A DNA stretch of 64,000 nt, from positions 186,001 through 250,000 of the forward strand of contig JAFAFL010000032.1 of the NCBI GenBank assembly GCA_023423535.1, given 5' to 3'. The first letter of the stretch is position 1; the number at the start of each line of letters is the position of its first letter. This DNA is from Pseudomonadota bacterium. GTDB taxonomy: Bacteria; Myxococcota; Myxococcia; Myxococcales; Myxococcaceae. The notes beneath the pieces were generated by a model. It was not told where the DNA came from and made no database searches. It saw nothing but the letters and a program-made list of their open reading frames with translations. Both the position numbers and the translations under genes were made by a program. Of this stretch, positions 57,623 to 64,000 are shown one piece after another.

Positions 57623-58411
57623 CTAGGAGAGGGGGAGGCCGCGGGCACTGAACCGCTCGACCGCGGCGGCCACCTGTTCGGGCGAGGCGGAAGGGACGTC
57701 GCGCAGCGGGTAGGAGGCGCCCTGCTCGAGCCACTTGAAGCGGCCGAGCTGGTGGAACGGGAGCACCTCGAAGCGCTCCACGTTGGGCATGGTGCTGACG
57801 ATGTCCGCGATCCGCTCGAGGTTGTCCGGCGCGTCGGTGAGGCCGGGCACGAGCACGAACCTCGCCCACACCGGCCGCCGCCGCTGCTGGAGGCGCCGCG
57901 CGAAGCGGAGCACCGGCTCGATGGGCTGACGCGTCACCGCGCGGTGCGTGCTGTCGTCTCCGGCCTTCAGATCGAGCAGCACGAGGTCCACGTCCTCCAG
58001 CGCCTCGTCGTCCAGGCGATGGCCGAGGAACCCGTTGGTGTCGAGCGCGGTGTGCACGCCCCGCTCGCGGCAGGCGCGGAAGACGCGGGAGACGAAGGGC
58101 GCCTGCATCAGGGGCTCGCCGCCGCTCAGCGTGAGGCCGCCTCCGGAGAGCTTCATGAAGGGTTCGAAGGCGAGCGCGTCCGCCAGGAGCGCGTCCGCGG
58201 TGATGCGCCGCCCGTTGCGCGGGTACCACGTGTCCGGGTTGTGGCAGTACTGGCAGCGGAACTGGCACCCCATCAGCCAGCCGACGACCCGGATGCCGGG
58301 CCCGTCCACGGTGGAGCCGGTGGTCCACGAGTGCAGGAAGCCCAGCCGGCCTTCGGCGATGGCCTGCCTGTCCGGGCTGGACGCGCGCCCGGGCCGCACG
58401 TCGAGTTGCAT
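57623..58411 (-). CDS. pflA: Pyruvate formate-lyase-activating enzyme
   Basis: A 262-residue radical-SAM enzyme that installs the glycyl radical on pyruvate formate-lyase. The [4Fe-4S] motif C49-x3-C53-x2-C56 lies in GCQFRCQYCHNPDTW. Other signatures include DGPGIRVVGWLMGC (substrate and SAM region), LSGGEPL and GVHTALDTNGFLG. The C-terminal ERFEVLPFHQLGRFKW matches PflA. The ATG at 58411 shares one base with the pflB stop (TGATG), so it is tightly coupled to its substrate gene. Fragments of other frames in the same region are shadows. Confidence 0.96.
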   Translation of the reverse strand: MQLDVRPGRASSPDRQAIAEGRLGFLHSWTTGSTVDGPGIRVVGWLMGCQFRCQYCHNPDTWYPRNGRRITADALLADALAFEPFMKLSGGGLTLSGGEPLMQAPFVSRVFRACRERGVHTALDTNGFLGHRLDDEALEDVDLVLLDLKAGDDSTHRAVTRQPIEPVLRFARRLQQRRRPVWARFVLVPGLTDAPDNLERIADIVSTMPNVERFEVLPFHQLGRFKWLEQGASYPLRDVPSASPEQVAAAVERFSARGLPLS

Positions 58412-60660
58412 CACAGCCGCCCGTGGAAGGTGCGGTCGAGCACGTCCTGCTGTTGCGCGCGGGTGAGCTTGACGAAGTTCACCGCGTAGCCGGACACGCG
58501 GATGGTGAGGTCCGGGTACTTCTCCGGATGGGCCATCGCGTCCTTCAGCACCCCCACGTCGAGTACGTTGACGTTCATGTGGAAGCCCCGCGCGGCGGTG
58601 TAGCCGTCGAGCACCGACACGAGGTTCTTCACCTGCTCCTCGCGCGTCTTCCCGAGCCCGCCAGGCATCACGGTGGCGGTCCAGGAGATGCCGTCCTGCG
58701 CGTCCTCGTAGGGCAGCTTCGCCAGCGACAGCGCCGCGGCGAGCACGCCGTGGGTGTCGCGGCCGTGCATGGGGTTCGCGCCCGGTGCGAAGGGCTCGCC
58801 CTTGCGCCGTCCGTCCGGCGTGTTGCCGGTGTGCTGGCCGTACACGACGTTGGAGGTGATGGTGAGGACCGACTGCGTGTGGGTCGCGTCCCGGTAGGTC
58901 GAGTGCTTGCGCAGCTTCTGCATGAAGCCGTGCACCAGCCAGGTGGCGATCCGATCGACGCGCTCGTCGTTGTTGCCGAAGGTGGGGAAGTCGCCCTCGG
59001 TCACGTAGTCCACCACCAGCCCGGTCTCGTCGCGCACGGGGCGGACGGTGGCGTGCTTGATCGCAGAGAGGCTGTCCGCCACCACCGAGAGCCCCGCGAT
59101 GCCGAACGCCATCGTCCGCTGCGGGTCGTAGTCGTGCAGCGCCATCTCGAGGCGCTCGTACGCGTACTTGTCGTGCATGTAGTGGATGCAGTTCATCGCG
59201 TTGACGTACACGCGCGCGAGCCACTCCATCGCCTGCTCGAAGCGCGGGACCACGTCCGCCCAGCGCAGCGTGTCGCCCTCGACCGGCATGAGGTCGGTGA
59301 TGACGTGTTCGCCGGTCAGCTCGTCGCGGCCGCCGTTGATGGCGTAGAGCAGGCACTTGGCGAGGTTCACCCGCGCGCCGAACAGCTGCATCTGCTTGCC
59401 CACGCGCATGGCCGAGACGCAGCAGGCGATCGCGGTGTCGTCGCCGCCGTCTTCGCGGAGCAGCTCGTCGCTCTCGTACTGGATGGCGCTGGTGTCGAGC
59501 GACACCTTCGCGCAGTAGCGCTTGAAGCCCTCCGGCAGCTTCGGGGACCAGAGCACGGTGAGGTTCGGCTCCGGCGCGGGCCCCAGCGTGTAGAGCGTGT
59601 TGAGGTAGCGGAAGGAGGTCTTCGTCACCAGCGGACGCCCGTCGGAGGAGAGGCCGCCGAGCGACTCGGTGACCCAGGTGGGATCGCCGGAGAAGAGCGC
59701 GTCGTACTCCTTCGTGCGCAGGAAGCGGACGAGCCGCAGCTTGATGACGAAGTCGTCCACCAGCTCCTGCGCGGCGGTCTCGTCGAGGAGGCCGGTGCGC
59801 AGATCGCGCTCGAAGTAGATGTCGAGGAAGGTGGAGGTGCGGCCGAGCGACATCGCCGCGCCGTTCTGCTCCTTCACCGCCGCGAGATAGGCGAAGTAGA
59901 GCCACTGCACCGCCTCCCTCGCGGTGCGCGCGGGGCCGGAGAGGTCGAAGCCGTAGGCCTGCGCCATCTGCTTGAGCTCCTGCAGCGCGCGCACCTGTTC
60001 GGAGAGCTCTTCGCGGTCGCGGATGATCTTCTCGGTGGAGTGCTCCGCGTCGAGGCCCGCCTTCTCCGCCCGCTTCTGCTCGATGAGGCGGTCCACGCCG
60101 TACAGCGGCACGCGGCGGTAGTCGCCGATGATGCGGCCGCGCCCGTAGGCGTCCGGCAGCCCGGTGATGAGGTGCGAGGCCCTCGCCTTGCGGATCTCCG
60201 GCGTGTAGGCGTCGAAGACGCCGTCATTGTGGGTCTTGCGGTAGCGGGTGAAGATCTCGCGGAGCGTGGGGCTGACCTCGTAGCCGTACGACTCGAGGCT
60301 CGACTCGACCATGCGCCAGCCGCCGTTGGGGAAGACCGCGCGCTTGAGCGGCGCGTCCGTCTGCAGGCCCACGATGAGCTCGCGGTCGCGGTCGATGTAG
60401 CCGGGCGCGTGCGCGGTGATCGCGCTGGGCACCTGGGAGACGTCGAGCACCTGCTTCGCCCGCTCCTCGGCGAAGAGCGGCCCAAGGCCCGTCCAGAGTG
60501 CGCGCGTCCGCTCGGTCGGCCCCGCAAGAAATGCGTCGTCACCAGCCCACGGCGTGAAGTTCGCCTGGATGAAGCCGCGGACGTCGATCTCGCGCTGCCA
60601 GGTTCCCGGAGTGAAGCCGCTCCAGGCGGCGGTCTGCGCACGGTCAGTGGGATCAAACAT
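58411..60660 (-). CDS. pflB: Pyruvate formate-lyase (formate C-acetyltransferase)
   Basis: A 749-residue glycyl-radical enzyme that converts pyruvate and CoA to acetyl-CoA and formate under anaerobic conditions. The catalytic cysteine pair Cys413-Cys414 lies in IACCVSAMRVGKQMQLFGAR. The glycyl radical site is Gly724 in RVSGYAVNF near the C-terminus. The N-terminal AWSGFTPGTWQREIDVRGFI and the NGGWRMVESSLESYGYE region are typical of PflB itself rather than diol dehydratases. It is the first gene of the operon pflB-pflA-OFA-glsA. The start at 60660 is the family start. The enzyme is oxygen-sensitive, implying an anaerobic phase in an organism that also carries an aerobic oxidase. Confidence 0.97.
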   Translation of the reverse strand: MFDPTDRAQTAAWSGFTPGTWQREIDVRGFIQANFTPWAGDDAFLAGPTERTRALWTGLGPLFAEERAKQVLDVSQVPSAITAHAPGYIDRDRELIVGLQTDAPLKRAVFPNGGWRMVESSLESYGYEVSPTLREIFTRYRKTHNDGVFDAYTPEIRKARASHLITGLPDAYGRGRIIGDYRRVPLYGVDRLIEQKRAEKAGLDAEHSTEKIIRDREELSEQVRALQELKQMAQAYGFDLSGPARTAREAVQWLYFAYLAAVKEQNGAAMSLGRTSTFLDIYFERDLRTGLLDETAAQELVDDFVIKLRLVRFLRTKEYDALFSGDPTWVTESLGGLSSDGRPLVTKTSFRYLNTLYTLGPAPEPNLTVLWSPKLPEGFKRYCAKVSLDTSAIQYESDELLREDGGDDTAIACCVSAMRVGKQMQLFGARVNLAKCLLYAINGGRDELTGEHVITDLMPVEGDTLRWADVVPRFEQAMEWLARVYVNAMNCIHYMHDKYAYERLEMALHDYDPQRTMAFGIAGLSVVADSLSAIKHATVRPVRDETGLVVDYVTEGDFPTFGNNDERVDRIATWLVHGFMQKLRKHSTYRDATHTQSVLTITSNVVYGQHTGNTPDGRRKGEPFAPGANPMHGRDTHGVLAAALSLAKLPYEDAQDGISWTATVMPGGLGKTREEQVKNLVSVLDGYTAARGFHMNVNVLDVGVLKDAMAHPEKYPDLTIRVSGYAVNFVKLTRAQQQDVLDRTFHGRL

Positions 60661-60770
60661 GCCCCTTCAACGTGCGAGTGGGGTGCCACTCCATCCGGCC
60701 GCGCCAGACCTGCTCATGGGGCGGGCGGGTAGCCGGCTCAGCCGGCGTCGTTCGCGGTGGGACGAGCGCG

Positions 60771-60822
60771 AAAAAGAGGACCGCCGGCGCGAGCGCCTCG
60801 GTGGAGGCATCCCGGCCGGCGG
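60771..60822 (-). terminator. Intrinsic terminator after the POT transporter gene
   Basis: GCCGGCGG (60815-60822) pairs perfectly with CCGCCGGC (60781-60788), and on the minus strand this is followed at once by TCCTCTTTTTC (down to 60770). Hairpin plus T-run places the end of the leftward POT transporter transcript 31 bases after its stop, separating it from pflB. This is the clearest intrinsic terminator in the window. Confidence 0.8.
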
Positions 60823-60852
60823 TTGCGTGAGGCGAGGCGTGCGCGGCTTCCG

Positions 60853-62598
60853 CTACACGCCCGGGCTGAGGTCCACGCGCGGCGCGGGCTCGGGCTTCTT
60901 CTCCGGCCAGAAGGAGGCGACGAAGAGGAGCGTGAACATCACCGCCTGCACCCACAGCGCGCCGGACGGGCGGAAGACGAGGCCCGTGTAGAAGGCGAGG
61001 CAGATGGGCACCAGCAGGCCGCGCACCCAGAGGTGGCCGCGGAGGTTGAAGCTGTGCTGCGGGTTGCGGTCCGCGGCGGTGCAGAGCTTGTCGTACGCGA
61101 GGATCGCCACGCCCGAGCCGAGGCCGATGAGCGTGAAGATGAGCCACATGCCCGACGGGTCGTAGTTGTTCCAGAGCAGCTCGCGCGCGCCCCAGGCATC
61201 GACGGAGAAGTGCCGCTCGAAGAAGGGGAGGATCTCGCTCTTCGGCAGCGCGGCGATCGTCGCGGCCTCCACGCCGCCCTTCTCCACGAGGTAGCGCTTC
61301 GCCAGCTCCGTCTTGTCCCCGTTCGTCTGGTACCACTCGCCCGCGACGATGGAGCCGATGGACCAGCCGATGCCCACCGTCATGTTCACGTAGCCCATGT
61401 AGAGGCCCTGCTTGCCCGCCGGCGCGATGCCCGCGAGGTAGCGCATCTTCGTGGGGCTCGCCGCCATCTCACCGACGCTGAAGAGCGCGATGGCGCCGAG
61501 GATCCACCAGCCGCTCATGCTCATGCCCAGCCCGTAGATCGCCGCCGCGCTGATGCCGATGCCCACGACGATCGCGGTGAGCGAGCGCATCTTCCCGGTG
61601 AAGTAGCCGACCGCGAACGCGAGCACGCTGATGAGCAGCGCGTTGGCGTTGATCATCCACTCCTGGGTGAGGTTGCCGCCGTTGATCGTGGGCACCGCGC
61701 CGGCGCCGAAGATCCCGCCCAGCGCCGAGGCCGCGGACCGCGAGTCCACCCAGTCGTCGATGAAGTTCGGGAGGATGTCGAACAGCTGGTAGAACATCAG
61801 CCAGAAGCCCGCGAACGCGATGGTGAAGAAGAACAGGCGCGGCTCCAGCAGTCCGCGGATCGCGTTCTGGATGAGCTGCAGCGGCGTCGCGGTGTTGTCC
61901 GAGCCCTGGTGCTCCGGCTCCTTGAAGAAGAAGAGCGGGATGAAGTTCAGCGCGATGCCGACCGCGCAGGCCACGAACACGTAGCGCCACTCGAGGATGC
62001 GCAGGTAGCCGGCGAGCAGCGGGCCGATAAACCCGCCGATATTCACCATCTGGTAGAAGATGCCCCAGCCGAGCGACGACGCGGTCTTCGGCATCTCGTT
62101 GGCGATGAGCCCCTGCAGGCCCGGCTTGAACACCGCGGTGCCCGTGGCGAGGAACATCGCGCCGGCAAAGAAGATCTCGTAGGTGCGGTCGGTGCCCAGC
62201 GCGCGCGCTTCCGCCAGAGGCGTGCCGCCCGCGAGGAACTGCGCGAGCTCGAGGCAGTAGCCCATCAGCACGTAGCCGACGATCTTCAGCACCGTGCTCG
62301 CGGCGATGTTCAGCTTGAAGCCGTAACGGTCCGCGAAGCCGCCGGTGAAGATGGGGACGAAGCTCTGCACCAGCGCCCAGATGGCGTAGATGGTGCCCTT
62401 CTGCACGTGGTCGAACTGGGGGCCGCCCATCTCGATGGCCGCGACCATGAAGACGGGGAGGATGACGCGCACGCCGTAGTAGGCGAAGCGCTCGACCAGC
62501 TCCATCCAGTTGGCGATCCAGTACACGCCACCGAGAGAGCGCAGCTGCTGCGAGAACGGCTGAGTCGTCTGCTCTGCCGCTGTAGGGGGAGGTGCCAT
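60853..62598 (-). CDS. POT/PTR-family proton-dependent oligopeptide transporter
   Basis: A 581-residue transporter of the MFS/POT family. The first helix carries the diagnostic E-x-x-E-R-F-x-Y-Y motif (MELVERFAYYGVRVILPVF). The second POT signature appears as GWGIFYQMVNIGGFIGPLLA, and a G-T-A-V-F-K-P-G-L-Q segment precedes it. About 14 hydrophobic segments are present, with long loops around 400-440 and 470-510. POT proteins import di- and tripeptides with protons, which suits a proteolytic, predatory or saprophytic lifestyle. It is monocistronic, with a T-run terminator downstream; the outer-membrane protein gene lies upstream on the same strand. Confidence 0.92.
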   Translation of the reverse strand: MAPPPTAAEQTTQPFSQQLRSLGGVYWIANWMELVERFAYYGVRVILPVFMVAAIEMGGPQFDHVQKGTIYAIWALVQSFVPIFTGGFADRYGFKLNIAASTVLKIVGYVLMGYCLELAQFLAGGTPLAEARALGTDRTYEIFFAGAMFLATGTAVFKPGLQGLIANEMPKTASSLGWGIFYQMVNIGGFIGPLLAGYLRILEWRYVFVACAVGIALNFIPLFFFKEPEHQGSDNTATPLQLIQNAIRGLLEPRLFFFTIAFAGFWLMFYQLFDILPNFIDDWVDSRSAASALGGIFGAGAVPTINGGNLTQEWMINANALLISVLAFAVGYFTGKMRSLTAIVVGIGISAAAIYGLGMSMSGWWILGAIALFSVGEMAASPTKMRYLAGIAPAGKQGLYMGYVNMTVGIGWSIGSIVAGEWYQTNGDKTELAKRYLVEKGGVEAATIAALPKSEILPFFERHFSVDAWGARELLWNNYDPSGMWLIFTLIGLGSGVAILAYDKLCTAADRNPQHSFNLRGHLWVRGLLVPICLAFYTGLVFRPSGALWVQAVMFTLLFVASFWPEKKPEPAPRVDLSPGV

Positions 62599-62686
62599 GA
62601 CCGCGCACCATACGCGGGGTCACTCGGCGCACGCAGCTTCACCTGGACAGCAGGCGGGCGTTTGCGCAGCCGCGGTGGCGCGCTGA

Positions 62687-63370
62687 TCAGCCGCCGACGG
62701 GCGCGTGGATCGCGAGCGTGAAGGAGGGAAACCACATCCCGCCGCCGCTCTTCTCCGGCAGCGCGACCTGCACGTTCTCGTCCCAGTTCACGACGTAGCG
62801 GTCGAACTGGAACGCGCTGTAGCGCACCGCGCCGCCAATCGAGAGCCAGCGGGTGAGGTACGCCTCCGCGCGCGCGCCGACCTGGTAGTGCAGCCCGTCC
62901 ATCGCGCGCTTCTCCCCGACGACGCCGTAGCCCGCGCCGCCGAAGAAGGAGACGTCCCAGCGGCGCTGCGCGAGCTTCGGCACCAGCTGCGCGGGGAACC
63001 ACGCCAGCTCCAACGCCGCGAGGCCTGCGCCACCGCGCTGCTTGCCCTCGAGGTCCCAGCCGGTCCCGCTGACCGCCGCGCTGATCGAGGCGTGTCCCTT
63101 GATGTTGTAGCCGAGCACGAGGCTCACCCCCGGCGCGTTCGGCGTCTGCTCCACCAGCGCGCTGCGAACGTCGTCCGCGGGGATGCCGGACTGCCGCTGG
63201 ATGCGGTCGGCGTCGAGGTTCCAGCGCGTGTAGCCGGGCTCGATCCGGATGACCACGCCCTCACCGGGCGCGGGCGTGCCGGCGCTCTGCGCGAGAGCGG
63301 TGGAGGGCAGGACCAGCGCAATGGCGGCAAGGGCTGAACGGGCGGGCAGAGAGAAGGGGGAAAGGGGCAC
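62687..63370 (-). CDS. Outer-membrane beta-barrel-type protein
   Basis: A 227-residue exported protein. The signal FSLPARSALAAIALVLPSTA ends ALA. The mature part shows alternating strands typical of an eight-stranded outer-membrane barrel (VSLVLGYNIKGHASISAAVS, VSFFGGAGYGVVGEKRAMDG, YQVGARAEAYLTRWLSIGGA, RYSAFQFDRYVVNWDENVQV) and ends FTLAIHAPVGG. The GTG start at 63370 has GGAGGA a few bases upstream. No ligand or enzyme function is evident. It is divergent from the sigma factor gene, with about 190 bases between them. Confidence 0.72.
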   Translation of the reverse strand: MPLSPFSLPARSALAAIALVLPSTALAQSAGTPAPGEGVVIRIEPGYTRWNLDADRIQRQSGIPADDVRSALVEQTPNAPGVSLVLGYNIKGHASISAAVSGTGWDLEGKQRGGAGLAALELAWFPAQLVPKLAQRRWDVSFFGGAGYGVVGEKRAMDGLHYQVGARAEAYLTRWLSIGGAVRYSAFQFDRYVVNWDENVQVALPEKSGGGMWFPSFTLAIHAPVGG

Positions 63371-63561
63371 GGCATCCTCCGGCGGGTGCAGGGGGGATCT
63401 TCGTCCGGCGCGAAAATCTGCGCGAGGGGGTTCCCATTTTTCAGGCCCCCTTCGGTCTACCTCCCCGGATGCAGTACGACGCCGCCCAGAAAGTCGAAGT
63501 CTGCGCCGGCCCTGGATCGGGGACGCCGGCGGCCCGTTCGTCTCGGGGGGATGAGAAACGC

Positions 63562-64000
63562 ATGCTCGCGGACCGGGAGCTCTCGCAGCTCTACGAACAG
63601 TACGGGTTCCTCGTGCACCGCCGGTGCCTCGCGCTCGTGCGCCAACCCGCGGACGCGGAGGACGCGCTTCAGGAGACCTTTCTGCGCGTTCGCCGGACCT
63701 CCACGCGCCCCAACGGATCGACGCTCGCGTGGCTCTACACGATCGCCTCGAACGTCTGCTTCGATCTGATGAAGGGCCGCAGCCGCGAAGAGCCGGTGGA
63801 GAGCGAGGTCCTGCAGCGCAGCGACACGCGCGCGCACGGCAGCGGCGAGGACGGTGATCGACGCGCGGTGCTCGCCGCGGTGCTGCGCACGCTGGACGAG
63901 AAGACGCGGACCATCGGCGTGCTGCACTACCTCGACGGGTACACGCAGGAAGAGGTCGCGAGCCAGACCGGGTACTCGCGCAAGACGGTGGGGAAGAAGT
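63562..64000 (+). CDS. Sigma-70/ECF-type RNA polymerase sigma factor (3' end missing)
   Basis: The frame from the ATG at 63562 stays open to the right edge (146 codons) and encodes MLADRELSQLYEQYG, then region 2 (DAEDALQETFLRVRRT, SNVCFDLMKGRSRE) and region 4 (VLAAVLRTLDEKTRTIGVLH, GYTQEEVASQTGYSRKTVGK). This is the layout of an ECF or small sigma-70 factor; the last helix and stop lie beyond the window. The ATG has a GGGGGGA site upstream; the in-frame ATG at 63469 would add 31 residues without a ribosome site. The frame is the true one here; two shorter frames on the same stretch are shadows. It is divergent from the outer-membrane protein. Confidence 0.88.
   Translation, partial: MLADRELSQLYEQYGFLVHRRCLALVRQPADAEDALQETFLRVRRTSTRPNGSTLAWLYTIASNVCFDLMKGRSREEPVESEVLQRSDTRAHGSGEDGDRRAVLAAVLRTLDEKTRTIGVLHYLDGYTQEEVASQTGYSRKTVGKK

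Overview
The window is high-GC DNA (codon third positions almost all G/C) from a bacterium that is very probably a member of Myxococcota. Two proteins end in a MYXO-CTERM-like tail (small Cys/Gly motif, hydrophobic helix, Arg cluster). There are also many lipoproteins with 'choice-of-anchor D', Cys-rich and TDGT-repeat architectures, and an alternative complex III (ACIII) next to a caa3 oxidase, all typical of that phylum. No rRNA, tRNA, CRISPR array, insertion sequence or prophage was recognised, so this looks like ordinary chromosome rather than an island.

Layout. 1-5.3 kb: the 5' end of an M3 peptidase lipoprotein, a YceI protein, two head-to-head lipoproteins whose start regions overlap, and a GH13 amylase-like lipoprotein. 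5.4-9.2 kb: a leftward envelope operon (outer-membrane-type protein, large alpha/beta-hydrolase lipoprotein, two Bor-like lipoproteins). 9.3-13 kb: two coupled choice-of-anchor-D lipoproteins, followed by a 19-bp direct repeat bounding a nearly gene-free 400-bp segment. 13.4-21.3 kb: carboxylesterase, two tandem DUF1990 proteins, a PHP-domain phosphoesterase with a MYXO-CTERM tail, a regulator combining MarR-like and AraC domains, and DUF808 and DUF3592 membrane proteins. 21.3-25.4 kb: a complete leftward carbohydrate ABC importer. 25.5-32.4 kb: a Cys-repeat lipoprotein coupled to a diiron ferritin-like protein, a TDGT-repeat surface protein and a Cys-rich beta-helix lipoprotein.

32.5-45.3 kb is the centrepiece: twelve leftward genes, mostly with overlapping stop/start codons, in the order actA-actB-actC-actD-actE-actF-unknown-sco-coxB-coxA-coxC-coxD. 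ActA-F oxidise menaquinol and pass electrons to cytochrome c. CoxB carries its own cytochrome c domain, and CoxA has the YS-HP motif of A2-type oxidases. The operon therefore encodes a self-contained quinol-to-oxygen respiratory unit plus its copper chaperone. A G+C-rich hairpin lies just after coxD, and a 10-bp direct repeat lies upstream of actA.

45.4-55.3 kb: an orphan protein resembling the SecD periplasmic head, an MFS transporter, a HEAT-repeat lipoprotein, a HAMP-type membrane protein, fmt and rsmB (translation), and a GAF/PAS histidine kinase. 55.3-60.7 kb: a compact leftward operon pflB-pflA-OFA antiporter-glsA (the kinase follows), which pairs pyruvate formate-lyase fermentation with formate-type export and an ammonia-releasing glutaminase. 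This suggests a facultatively anaerobic lifestyle, unusual for predatory myxobacteria. 60.8-64 kb: a POT-family peptide transporter with a clear T-run terminator, an outer-membrane protein, and a sigma-70/ECF-type sigma factor cut by the window edge.

No clearly novel defence or mobile system was found. The most interesting items are the unknown seventh membrane protein of the ACIII-caa3 operon, the fermentation-glutaminase operon, and the ferritin-like/Cys-repeat lipoprotein pair.
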